Part shown: piece by piece, positions 35,001-44,877 of the stretch
Layout of the letters: every line of letters starts with the position of its first letter
How positions within the stretch are numbered: position 1 is the first letter of the stretch
Assembly: GCA_029204045.2 (NCBI GenBank)
Contig: CM055073.1
Location: forward strand, 31,798,576-31,862,575
DNA length: 64,000 bases
Direction of reading: 5' to 3'
Source of the DNA: Tillandsia leiboldiana
Taxonomy: Eukaryota > Streptophyta > Magnoliopsida > Poales > Bromeliaceae
The notes under the pieces: generated by a model
Told to the model about the DNA's origin: nothing
The model's input: the letters and a program-made list of their open reading frames with translations, nothing else
Database searches by the model: none
Program-made: the position numbers and the translations under genes

Positions 35001-35636
35001 GTAGAAATCGTCCTCTCCGTTCACCGCCGCTCCCGCATTCCGAGCCCACTGCACGTACTGCGCCCTACCGCCAAAGTCCTTGAAGTTGTTTACTAAGCTC
35101 AAGATCAAGCGAATTCCGTACTTTTGTGCCTCTGCGATCACAAAATCAAGTCCCTGATATACGCAAAGGAAATACAGGAGTGTTAAATTTATATTATCTT
35201 TATAATTAAGCTGCTAATGTGCTGGCACGTAAAAAATTTATGCACCATAAAATATGAATTGAGCATTGATGCTTGCATTATATACAATTGTTTTAATCAC
35301 CTGGAAAACGCGTTCTTCGTACACGCCAGGCGACACCTGGAGGGCCTGATCGCCGCCGTCGCTAAACGCCCACGTCCGACACACGGTGAGCCCGTTCGCC
35401 GCCGCCTCACGAAGCACTTCAGTAACCTTACCGCGCTCCGCAGGCTCTGCGGCGACGTGCATCATCCAATAGGAGTTGAACCCATTGAACAAAAAAAGTT
35501 GGCCATTGAGCACAAACTCAGTCCCTTGAACCCCAACAAATTGATCACCATAAGTGACCTCATAAGTTATTGCTAGAAGAGCAAGGAGAAAACTTAAAAT
35601 GTATGAGAGTTTGTGGGTAATGCTATGGTTGGCCAT
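30697..35636 (-). CDS. Mannan endo-1,4-beta-mannosidase (glycoside hydrolase family 5), intact, five exons
   Basis: It hydrolyses beta-1,4 bonds of (gluco/galacto)mannans in cell walls or storage polysaccharide. Exons: 35,636-35,301; 35,153-34,959; 34,830-34,708; 32,498-32,296; 31,234-30,697. All introns are GT-AG and the joined frame is 464 aa. Residues 1-30 are a secretion signal. Family landmarks: 'NGFNSYWMM', 'VCRTWAFSDGG', 'LILSLVNNF', the acid/base Glu in 'WELINEPR' (E205), 'DFATIHAYPDIW', the nucleophile Glu in 'LVFAEFGKS' (E322) and 'SMAGGLVWQ'. The C-terminus carries an unusual Gly/His-rich tail (about 430-464, 'GHGHGHSHGGGGGGH'). Intron 3 holds an LTR-like palindrome and a fold-back MITE, and intron 4 a palindromic module in (AT)n. 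A TATA box lies at 35,702-35,695. It is a tandem paralogue of the pseudogene at 18.4-28.8 kb, in the same orientation. Confidence 0.95.
31459..31709. mobile_element. Micron-like palindromic element in an (AT)n microsatellite (mannanase intron 4)
   Basis: A 251-bp element starting GAGTTGGGCTGGAATGC and ending in its near-perfect reverse complement. The arms are about 80 bp (shared GATAGCACCAACCCAACTTT and CACCCATTTT). The centre is CTTTTTACTTTTT-rich. (AT)n runs flank both sides (to 31,458; from 31,710). Elements that insert into (TA)n microsatellites are known in rice as Micron; this is similar in behaviour, not necessarily in sequence. Confidence 0.85.
31981..32029. repeat. (AT)n microsatellite
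   Basis: About 25 AT units in mannanase intron 4. Confidence 0.9.
32900..33326. mobile_element. Palindromic solo-LTR-like element in mannanase intron 3
   Basis: 427 bp, starting TGTAACGACCCGG and ending CCGGGTCGTTACA. The arms 32,900-33,031 and 33,195-33,326 are inverted copies of about 132 bp (GGCCCACTAGCAATAATAA; CCATCCACATCCGATG). Flanks TACAT and TACGT could be a mutated 5-bp duplication. TG...CA ends and the 'GTCCCACATCGGATGTGG' word are LTR-like, but the long inverted arms are not usual for an LTR. A diverged relative of the right half is at about 9,370-9,648. Confidence 0.7.
34017..34548. mobile_element. Fold-back MITE, family B, 9-bp TSD, in mannanase intron 3
   Basis: A 532-bp element with termini GGATTTTTTTTTAAACTAA and its inverted partner ending TTTTAAAAAAAAACCC, and inner arms with CAGCTCGGTGCCAC / GTGGCACCGAGCTG. 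It is bounded by the exact 9-bp duplication ATGATATCA (34,008-34,016; 34,549-34,557). The centre has four to five repeats of a GACGCTGAATCATTC / CGTCTTTAGCATTAC theme. The host DNA at the insertion looks like a tRNA-derived repeat on the - strand (GAGTTCAATTCTC box-B-like at about 33,957-33,969). Confidence 0.92.
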
Positions 35637-35694
35637 GTTGGTTTTGGCTTAAGTTTGTGTTTGTGATGTGTTCATGGGTTTAAGTTGAGGTGGG

Positions 35695-35702
35695 TATTTA
35701 TA
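35695..35702 (-). promoter_or_regulatory. TATA box of the mannanase gene
   Basis: TATAAATA on the - strand, 59-66 bp upstream of the ATG, predicting a leader of about 30 bp. Confidence 0.65.
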
Positions 35703-35754
35703 GAGACCTTTAGAGAGATTCGCACACACACACAAACAGTGAGAAAGAGAAGAT

Positions 35755-35790
<36 letters not shown>
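35755..35790. repeat. G36 homopolymer in the mannanase promoter
   Basis: 36 consecutive G on the + strand, i.e. C36 on the coding strand, about 50-90 bp upstream of the TATA box. A long G run can form quadruplexes; an assembly artefact cannot be excluded. Confidence 0.95.
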
Positions 35791-35791
<1 letters not shown>

Positions 35792-35941
35792 GGGGGGTGT
35801 TGAGGATAGGGTTTCGTCATGAAGAGGAGAAAAAGGTGCAATATTTCGTGGGGAGATTCGGTGGTCTCGTAATAGAAGATAATGTACATGGCTCTAAAGT
35901 TTAGAGTTTAATTTGTAGGAGAAATTATTGTGTGCACCAGA

Positions 35942-35942
<1 letters not shown>

Positions 35943-36024
<82 letters not shown>

Positions 36025-36261
36025 CAAGCTTTTATGGTTTTAAAAATATTAAGTCATTGATACGGGTAGGTTTTAGTTTTTAGATGAAAAGATGCATGGT
36101 TGGAATGATAGTGGGTCACTTGAATTAAGTAAGTGGTTGGTGGAATAGAATAATCTAAATGATGAAATTAATCAAAGTGGTAGATCCAACTGTAGAAACT
36201 TACAAGCACCAATTGCTTACAAGCACCAATTGCTTAGTGCTTGTACAAGCATAGTAGCCGT

Positions 36262-36349
<88 letters not shown>

Positions 36350-36764
36350 TAAGAGAGAGAGAGAGAAAGTCCGGCTACTATATTATTAATAGCACCAAGC
36401 ATTCAACACTATTAAGTTTCTTTGCAGTTAAATTTATGGTTTTGATCATTTCCATTCTTTTTATGATGCTATTCTACCAACCACCGACTAAATTCTAGAG
36501 AATCATTACCATTCTAACCACACATCGATCCCTTCATCCAAGGGTCGAAAATCTAATAATACTAATGACTAATGCAATTAGGTTTTTGACCCTTGAATGA
36601 AAAGATGTGTGATTATGATGATAGTAGTTTCGTAAGATTTAGTGGGTGATTGGTAGAGTAGTATGATTTAAATGGTGAAAAGGATCAAAGGAGTAAATCT
36701 AACGGTGTAAAACTTAGTAGCATCAAGTGCTTGGTGTTTGGTGCTATTAATAGCATAGTAGCCG

Positions 36765-36842
<78 letters not shown>

Positions 36843-37545
36843 TATACATATATATATAATTGAGCTCCTATGCTTGTAAAAGTAACAAGTTATTTGTGAT
36901 TGTGAGTTTTTTATCTTTAAATGTAGGAATGTGCGGTTAGGATGATAGTGGGCTCCTTGGGTTTAGTGGGTGGTTGGTAGAATAGTATAATCTAAGGGAT
37001 AGAATTAATCAAAAGATTAGATCTAACGGTAGAAAACTTACAAGCACCAATTACTTAGTGCTTGTGAAAGCACCGTAGCCTGCGGTGGTTTTAAAAGTGC
37101 CAAGAACTTAGTGTTTATAAATTTTTCACCGTTTGATCTAACATTTTGATTAATTTCATCACTTAAATCGTATTATTCTACCAACCGTCTATTAAATTTT
37201 AGGAAACCACTATCATCCTAACCGTATATTTCTACATCTAAGGATCAAAACCTCACATCTAAGGACCAAAAACTCACAAGCATCCATGACTTAATACTTT
37301 TACAAGCATAGAACCATATATATATATATATAAAATTAAGCTTCTATATATGCTTTTAAAAGCACAATCATATTCATGCTTATAAATTTTTTACCATTAG
37401 ATTTGTATTGAAATTTGTGCGCTTTTTATTTTATTTTTCTCTCTTTTTAGTTGACTTTACAAAAAATACAAATTCTAATACAAATTTAATGGTAAAAAAA
37501 TTCACAAATATAAATTGACTTATACTTTCCAAGGCTAAATTTTTT
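35943..37545. repeat. Array of (AT)n tracts alternating with palindromic modules
   Basis: (AT)n tracts at about 35,945-36,023, 36,267-36,341 and 36,769-36,835 separate modules: 36,024-36,265 (single arm), 36,356-36,768 (full palindrome), 36,858-37,314 (full palindrome) and 37,332-37,540 (decayed palindrome). Shared words: 'TAGTGGGTGGTTGGTAGAAT', 'AGATCTAACGGT', 'AGCACCAA..GCTTAGTGCTTGT' and 'GCATAGTAGCC'. No proteins are encoded. It looks like repeated insertion of one palindromic, microsatellite-targeting family, here upstream of the mannanase gene. Confidence 0.8.
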
Positions 37546-39189
37546 GATGTGTTTCATGGCATTTCAAAGACCTGAATATTAAAAATTATAAACTTGGTAC
37601 ACCAATTTCTTACAATTCAAATGATACCTTTCTAAACCCTAATTTTTGGAATTATTTAATGGTTGGTAATAGATATATTTGCAAAGTATATAAATTTTCG
37701 TATCTTTTGGATTGGATTTTGATTTTAATATATATGATTAATTTCATACATCTCTATTTAAATATATCGAATAGCAGATATGTTTTTACAAAGTTTAATT
37801 TTTTATATTTATTCCTCCTTCAAAAGTTTTAATTAAGTTTTTCATATATATTTCTTTGGCTTGTTACCGTTATTTTACTGTTTATTTTTTAATAGAATAT
37901 AAGTAAAATATCAATTTTGTCCTTATAAATATATATATCTTCAAAAATTTCAACTGTTAAAAAATATATCTATGATTAAATATAATATCTGTAAGGATAA
38001 AAAAAACAAATTTATCTCATTCACTAACCAAAATAAAGTATTTAATCTACCGTTACTTATATTTTTCTAACGGATATATGAAAAGTTAAATTTTGTAGAA
38101 TATATCTGCTATTCGATATGTTTACAGGAAGCTGTATGAAATTAATCCTAATATATGCATGGGTTATCATCTATTATTGTGGTGTAAAGAGTGTTAATAT
38201 GCACCGGGTGCACGAATGGTTTCTCTATTGGAGGGAAAGCGTGGGATTGGTGGGCGGGAAAAGTGGAGGGAAATTAATTAGAACGTGCAAATTCATACTA
38301 AAATAACTACTCGGCCCATGTGGGCCGTTTTGTGACGCGAGAAATAATTGCGTGCACCGTGGTCTATAGACCAATAAGTGTTTTTTTTCTTTTTTTTTTT
38401 TAAGAAAAGCTATTTGAACACTACAAAAAAGAATGTATTATATACATACACTCATTCTTAGATTTATAACATCTTTCATATTTTTAGTTATTATTTTTTT
38501 AAAAAGTATTGATTTGATCAGTGCGTTTTTTTGGCTAAATTATGCTTTTGGCTCTCAATTCTCAAATTTTAATTTGTTCTAATTTTTAGTTCAAATTTTA
38601 TTATAATTAAGGTTTACAAATATTGAAGTTACAGCTATAATATGTTACAATACTGTTATATATCATTTTTATATTAGCAATAATTAATATTTAGAAAAAA
38701 AACTTAATTATAATTAATAATTCAAAAAAATAAATAAAAAAATTATAATAAATTAAAGTTTGAAAATCAAAATGTAATTTTAAGGCACTCACACGTGCAC
38801 ACGATAATCATGATTAATCAAGCGTGACTTTGAATTTGATACCTATTGCTCAGAAAAGAAGGTACTTGCTGTTTAAAAAATAGCGCTAAAATCTAATTGC
38901 GATTAGAAAATCTAACTAAAATTATGCAAAAATTTTAAAGCAAACTCACAAATAAACGCTACCGAAAATTTGAAAATTGTTGAAGATAGAAGTATAAAAT
39001 CAAAATTCATTCGGAAGCATGCGAGTCACTGTTCTAAAACGTATTCCGATCCATCGTGCTAGACTAATCGAAAACACTATCTCAAAATATGATCAAAATT
39101 TTTCCGTCCGCATGCACCTTGCTTGGTAAGAAATCTAATTTTTATTGAGAATTTATTTTTCCTTCTTTTTCTTTCCTCTCTATGTGTAT
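37546..39189. other. Gene-free AT-rich spacer
   Basis: No coding sequence. The block 38,228-38,337 repeats sequence upstream of the mannanase pseudogene (about 29,190-29,385). T-rich runs lie at about 38,382-38,402. Confidence 0.6.
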
Positions 39190-39198
39190 TTCAATGAA

Positions 39199-39370
39199 GG
39201 AAAATGCTACTTGTACACCCCATTTGGGGGTGTACATCGCACACCCCACCCATCCAATGGGTGGGGTGTGGTGAGGGGTCACTTCACAATTTGTGAAGTG
39301 ACCCTTCCACCCTTAGATGGGTGGGTGTAAGATGTACACCCCCTTTGGGGGTGTACATGTAGCGTTGCTC
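39199..39370. mobile_element. Fold-back MITE, family A, copy 4 (best-defined)
   Basis: A 172-bp element starting GGAAAATGCTACTTG and ending GCGTTGCTC, bounded by the exact 9-bp repeat TTCAATGAA (39,190-39,198; 39,371-39,379) in non-repetitive DNA. Subterminal arms TGTACACCCC...GGGGTGTACAT occur at both ends, with inner arms CACCCCACCCATCC and TCACTTCACAATTTGTGAAG. Confidence 0.95.
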
Positions 39371-39426
39371 TTCAATGAATAGGTACAGATTGCTTTTTAT
39401 ATGTCGCGCTTTCCTTTCCCATATTA

Positions 39427-39591
39427 AATAATACTATTCATATATTTTAATAAAGTGTATATCTAATATCTCGCACTTTTAATGAATGAAATATTTTTAC
39501 TAGTCACTTGATGTGATTAGTGACTTTCATTTATTAGATGGATGGAATGTATCTTATACATTCATATCGGAGTCTACAAATAATTTTTTTC
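39427..39591. mobile_element. Decayed family-A MITE relic
   Basis: Sequence from about AATACTATTCATAT to GTCTACAAATAATT keeps the spacing and several words of family A (GTCACTTGATGTGATTAGTGAC hairpin centre, GATGGATGGAATG), but the arms are heavily mutated. It lies 57 bp from copy 4. Confidence 0.45.
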
Positions 39592-39803
39592 CTTGTGTTT
39601 TGGATTTTTCTATTAATTATAATTGCTTGAATTAATTCGTTATAGACATCTAATCAAACACTCCATCAACCAAGGGATACATAAAAAAAAGATGTTCATG
39701 CATGTATCTGTTTAGCATAGCTGCATAATCTCTGCTAAATTAATTTTAATTTAAAAAATAATTTTTAACTAAAAGCTATTTATTACCAGTTCAACACGTA
39801 TAC

Positions 39804-39810
<7 letters not shown>

Positions 39811-39863
<53 letters not shown>
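39811..39863. repeat. (AT)n microsatellite
   Basis: About 26 AT units; no palindromic insert seen. Confidence 0.9.
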
Positions 39864-39870
<7 letters not shown>

Positions 39871-40098
39871 AAGATGATAAATATTTTATTTTTTTGATAA
39901 GTATATATATATAAATATTTTTTGAACAATATAAATAAATTATGTATTGTAAATTTTCTTTTTTTTTTTAAATATATGATCTATCTTTTATTCGTATGAG
40001 AAATATAACAATACTTTATCAAAATTTATATTTTATATATAATAAATATATATTATTATATTAATAATATTATAATATTATTAATATAATATTATAAT

Positions 40099-40205
40099 AC
40101 ACGAGATTCGAATTCGAAGCCTAATTATTTTATATTTTCAGCTAAGTTTATTTTAAAAATAAATGAAACGGGTAGCATGCTATCTTTCTCTTAAAAAAAA
40201 ATAAA
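40099..40205 (+). mobile_element. tRNA-derived SINE, copy 2 (5' truncated)
   Basis: It starts around a box-B-like GATTCGAATTCGAAGCC, followed by 'CAGCTAAGTTTATTTT', 'GGGTAGCATGCTATC' and an A-rich tail. The 5' half with box A is missing. Confidence 0.55.
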
Positions 40206-40337
40206 AATAAAAAAAAAATAAAAAAAAATAAAATAAAATTCGTAAAACTATTAAGTTATAATATTTTTATGAATTTTATTTCGAAAAGAAAAAAGCACGC
40301 GCGTTGGGCTACATTGGTGAAAATATAATAAAAATAA

Positions 40338-40751
40338 GTCTAAATTACAGAAAACTCCCCTGTCATATCCCGCTTTTTCACTTTACCCTCCTGTCATTTA
40401 AAAGTCGACAACCTGCCCCCTCGTAATTACCGAATTGTCTTTAGGGGGCAACGACGTTGACAGAAAGGGTAAATTGACGAAAATACCCTTCCTTTTTTTT
40501 TTTTCGAAGTCTTTTTTTTTTCAGTCTTTTTTTTTTTCAGTCTTTTTTTTTTTTTTTTTTTTTTAGGGAATATTTGCCAAGGATATTTTGGGTATATGAA
40601 AATATATTTTCAAAAAAATTGACGGTCAACTAACGGCGGGGAGTTATTGCACAATTCGGTAATTACGAGGGGGCAGGTTGTCGACTTTTAAATGACAGGA
40701 GGTAAAGTGGAAAAGCGGGATATGACAGAGAGGGTTTTCTATAATTTAGCC
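40338..40751. mobile_element. Fold-back MITE, family C, 9-bp TSD
   Basis: A 414-bp element starting GTCTAAATTAC and ending TAATTTAGCC, with ~100-bp inverted arms (TGTCATATCCCGCTTTT; TTAAAAGTCGACAACCTGCC; CGTAATTACCGAATTG). It is bounded by the exact repeat TAAAAATAA (40,329-40,337; 40,752-40,760). The centre is dominated by T runs (about 40,492-40,564). No coding capacity. Confidence 0.93.
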
Positions 40752-40760
40752 TAAAAATAA

Positions 40761-41766
40761 TATGATTTTTTTATATATATAGTTTTTTTTTTTTCTTTTG
40801 CCCCCACCGTTTGGTTGGATTTTTAAAAAATAAATCCCATGCATGCATGCAACAATTTGCTCTTTTTGTGACGAAGCTTAAAACGGTTTGGCGACCTAAG
40901 TGGAGCATATCCACATTAAATAATTCCACACCACATACCAGTGATATTCATCAACGAACTTCAAAAAGAGAGAAACCTACCGGCTTACTGCTTTACGCAT
41001 CAACTAGTACAACTGCAGAAGTGTGAGTTTCGCGAACTCGATTTAGCTTTTCGCCGCCGTCGAAGTCGAAGTCGGAATGCTGATCTCTGTAAAATTGTAA
41101 GTGAAAGTTCAGATGATTTAGCAATTTGAGTATTGAAATAAACACTGCATTTGTGACTTTCTCAGAGTCACCGGTTCAAATATTAAAATCAAAAAATAAA
41201 AATTTTATTTAGATCGACCTACGTACATTAGAAAATATTATATTAGAAAAAAAAAATCAAAAAATATTAATTTTTTATTCTGAATTTGGCTTTTTTTAAC
41301 ATATGTTAAAATTTTCCACCGATCGCTAAATTGATTAGTACGTTTTCTTCGGTCCAGAGAACTACTGTGTCTCTAATTTAATTCGCGATAAGATCCTAGA
41401 ATTTGGATCCCAGTAGACATAAATTTTTTTTTTTTTTCTTTTGGGTGTAAAAAGAAGGAGAAGAATTTTTTAAAAAAGGGTTTAAATACAAAACCTTTAT
41501 GTAAATATTCAATTTTTAACCTTTTCTATTTGATTTTTGAAAATCTATATTTTACCATCCCAAAATTTTATAAATAGTTTCCAAGTATTACGACATCAAT
41601 AGAAAAGGCAAAATGACTAATTTACCCTCATACTTGTTCTAGAGAGAAAGAATAGTTTTTTTAATATATTACTACAGCGATATTTTTGGTATAAATTATA
41701 CGACAAAGACGAAACCGCGATGGAATTCTGATGGGGGAGGAGGCTAAATGCATCAACTTAAAATTT
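40761..41766. other. No gene seen
   Basis: AT-rich with a small mixed-composition patch (40,860-41,110) that contains no recognisable domain. A box-B-like GTCACCGGTTCAAATA at about 41,167 may be another SINE trace. Confidence 0.45.
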
Positions 41767-41840
41767 TAAGCCCCCGTTTGGTTAAGGGGATAAGGGAAGA
41801 ATAACCTCCTTATCCCCAAAATAATACCCAAACACGTTAT

Positions 41841-41933
41841 GGGGGGGGGGGAGGGATTTCCTAAACCCCCCCTTAGCGGGTTATTCATGGATAACCCGCT
41901 AAGGGGGGGTTTAGGAATCCCCCCCCCCCCGGG
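41841..41933. repeat. Subterminal G/C-rich hairpin in Harbinger-type element 1
   Basis: Left arm G10-A-GGGATTTCCTAAACC..., right arm ...GGTTTAGGAATCCCC plus C run. The inner stem around CCTTAGCGGGTTAT / ATAACCCGCTAAGG is perfect, with a loop of about 6 nt. Confidence 0.9.
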
Positions 41934-41999
41934 TATAGTGGAATTAAATTGGGTTTTGGGTGGGTGGCGCGGTTACCGAGGTAATGAATCCCGTGACCT

Positions 42000-42520
42000 C
42001 CTCTTTCTTCTTCCTCCCTGCTCCGAGCCATCTCTCCCTCTTGCTCCTTGCTCCTAGCAGCTCCTTGCTCTCAACCGCTCGCTCTTGCTCCTTGCTCCGA
42101 GCTGCTCCTTGCTCTCAACCGGTCGCTCTTGCTCGCTGCGCCTAGCATTTGTCTTCCCAACCGCTCCATCTTGCTCGCTGCTCCGATCCATCTCCTTGCT
42201 CCGAGCCATTTCTCTAAACCCTAGCTGGTCCGATCCGAGCCCGAATCATTCCCGGCGCGGCACGGTAACCGGGGAACGTTGATCGGTGTCCTCTTGCGTC
42301 CCGGGAACCCTCTCCGCCTCCATCTCTCTCTTCGGACCATCTCCCTCTTTCCCCCTCTTGGTCCGATCCGAGCGTAGAGTTTTCCCGGCGCGGCACGGTA
42401 ACCGAGGAACGTTGATCGGTGGCCTTTTGCGTCCCGGGAACCCTCTCCGCTTTCATCTCTCTCTTCGGACCATCTCCCTCTTACCCCCTCTTGGTCCGAT
42501 CCGAGCGAAGAGTTCGGATG
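42000..42520. repeat. CT-rich leader-like sequence and a 133-bp tandem duplication
   Basis: The CT-rich part has repeated CTCTTGCTCCTTGCTCCGAG words and a TCTAAACCCTAGC word common in plant 5' leaders. It is followed by two copies of a 133-bp unit (starting CCCGGCGCGGCACGGTAACC at 42,251 and 42,384). This GC-richer DNA inside an otherwise AT-rich transposon looks like a captured gene 5' end. Confidence 0.7.
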
Positions 42521-43340
42521 TGCCATGTTGTTAGAGACAAATGTGTGATGCTTGAAATAATTGTGCCATGTTGTTAGAGAGAAATGTGTGCTGCTTGTAC
42601 TAATTGTGCCATGTTGTTAGAGATAAATTTGTTATTCTTGAATTAATTATGCCATGTTGTTAGAGAGAAATGTGTGCTACTTGAACTAAATGTGCCTTGT
42701 TGTTAGAGATAAATTTGTGCTGCTGGTACTAATTGTGCCATGTTGTTAGAGACAAATGTGTGATGCTTGAACTATTTGTGCCATGTTGTTTGAGAGAAAT
42801 GTGTGCTGCTTGTAGTAATTGTGTCATCTTGTTTGAGAGAACTGTGTGCTGGTTGAACTAATATTGTCATCTTATTTGAGAGAAATTTGAGCTGGTTGAT
42901 TTAATAGTGCCCTCTTGTTTGAGAGAAATGTGTGCTGGTTGAACTAATAGTGCCATCTTGGAGTGGTAATGTGAGTTGGTTGAACTAATATTGCCATCTT
43001 GTTTGAGATAAATGTGTGCTGGTTGTAGTAATTGTGCCATGTTGTTTGAGAGAAATATGTGCTGCTTGAAATTACATATGAGTCAATATTGTTTGAGAGA
43101 AATGTGTGCTGTTTGAAATAATTGTGCCATCTTGTTTGAGAGGAATGTGTGTAGGTTGAAATTAATTGTGCCATCTTGTTTGAGAGAAATGTGTGCTGGT
43201 TGAAATAATAGTCCCATCTTGTTTGAGAGCAATGTGTGCTGGTTGAAATAATAGTGCCATCTTGTTTGAGAGAAATGGGTTTTGGTTGAAATAATAGTGC
43301 CATCTTATTTGAGAGAAATGGGTGGTGGTTGAACTTCTAA
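42521..43340. repeat. 43-bp minisatellite, about 19 copies
   Basis: The unit is of the form TGCCATGTTGTTAGAGA followed by AATGTGTGCTGCTTGAACTAATTG. Copies become more diverged toward the right end. A repetitive open frame on the - strand simply reads the repeat. Confidence 0.92.
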
Positions 43341-43792
43341 TGATATTTATTTGTGTGAAATTTATTTGGTTGCATTCTTCGTATCATCTCCTTATAATAA
43401 AATTTTCTATAATTTTTTAATTTTTTAAAATATATAATATTAAATCGTTAATTTTATATAAATTTTTAAAATTATAACTAAAATTTTAAAAAAAGAATAA
43501 AATTATAAATTAATTTAATATTATATTATATTATAAAGAGTAAATTAGTAAATCAAAATATTTAATCCTTCAATTCTTCTTATTCCACTATTTCCAACCA
43601 AACACAATTTTCTCTTATTCGTCTTATTCTTCTTATTGCTCTTTAACTTACCAAACACAATTTTTCTTAAACCCGGTATAACTCTTAAACCCAACCAAAC
43701 GCAAATTTACTCTAGTTCCGGCTTAAACCACAATTTATACCTATCCCCGTTATAACTAAAACCCTCTTAAACCCGAACCAAACGGAGCCTAA

Positions 43793-44874
43793 GGCAGCGT
43801 TTGGTTGGGGGATAAAGGGGGAATAACCCCCTTTATCCCCCTATTCTTGCCAAACAACCTACAAAAAAGACAGGGGATAAAATTTTATTTTATCCCCTTC
43901 TTAACGGGTTATCCTAGGATAACCCGTTAAGATTTATCCCCCCACCCCCCCGGAATAGGGGTTTATCCCGGGGGCAGTGGATGGAAATTTTAATGTGAAA
44001 TTTTACATTTTAAATTTTAAATTTCAAAATTGATTTTGAATTTTAAAATTTTAAAATTTTAATGTGAAATTTTAAATTTTAAATTTTAAATTTCAAAATT
44101 GATTTTGAATTTTAAAATTTTAAAATTTTAAAATTTGAATGTGAAATTTTAAATTTTAAATTTTAAATTTCAAATTTGAATTTGAATTTTAAAATTTTAA
44201 AATTTGAATGTGAAATTTTAAATTTAAAATTTCAAATTAAAAAATTTCAAATATAAATTTTAAATTTTAAAATTTAAATTTAAAATTTACAATTAAATTT
44301 TTAAAATTCAAAATTTAAAATAAAATTTGAAAATTAAAATTTAAAATTAAAGTTTAAAATTAAAATTTAAAATTTAAAATTAAAATTTAAAATTAAAGTT
44401 TTAAATTAAAATTAAAATTTATAATTTATAATTTATAATTAAAATTAAAATTTAAAATTTAAAATTTATAATTTTTAAAATTTACACTTTCATTTCCAAT
44501 CTAAAGCTATCTACAACTTGAATTTTGCATTTACTAAAATATACTAAAAAATAAAAATTATTATTTTTTTAGGTAAGATATAATTTATTACTTATAATTA
44601 AATTGCTTCAAATTAAATATAATTTTAAAATTAATTTTTCTACAAAAAAAGATAAGGGCAAAGTTGGTATTTTGAAAAAAATTCTATCTTCTTTTTCCAT
44701 TATCCTCCACTATTCCATAATTTCAACCAAACACTATTTTAGCTATTCCAGATAATACCAACTTTTCAACCAAACGCAATTTAACTTTTATACTTTTTTA
44801 TCCCGGAATAGCAAGCTATCCCAGGTATAAAAAAATTTATACCTCAGAAATTAATCCCCGAACCAAACGGAGCC
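43793..44874. mobile_element. PIF/Harbinger-type non-autonomous element 2
   Basis: 1,082 bp with ends GGCAGCGTTTGGTT and AACCAAACGGAGCC and TAA duplications (43,790-43,792; 44,875-44,877). Its left TAA is also the right TAA of element 1, so one inserted exactly at the other's edge or the two moved as a unit. The interior (about 43,980-44,480) consists of diverged ~75-bp repeats of AAATTTTAAA/TTTCAAAATTGATTTTG words. A perfect palindrome, CTTAACGGGTTATCC/GGATAACCCGTTAAG, lies at about 43,900-43,931. Confidence 0.88.
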
Positions 44875-44877
44875 TAA

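Larger units (their letters stand above)
41770..43789. mobile_element. PIF/Harbinger-type non-autonomous element 1
   Basis: 2,020 bp with terminal repeats GCCCCCGTTTGGTT and AACCAAACGGAGCC and TAA target duplications (41,767-41,769; 43,790-43,792). TAA/TTA duplication with a GG(C/T)..CGTTTGGTT end is typical of PIF/Harbinger (Tourist) elements. The body holds a long subterminal hairpin, CT-rich leader-like sequence and a minisatellite. No transposase is encoded; the source at 61-64 kb is a candidate helper. Confidence 0.85.

Noticed and set aside
42944..43303. 119-codon His/Thr/Ser-rich repetitive protein
   Set aside because: It is one frame of the 43-bp minisatellite; periodicity explains it fully.
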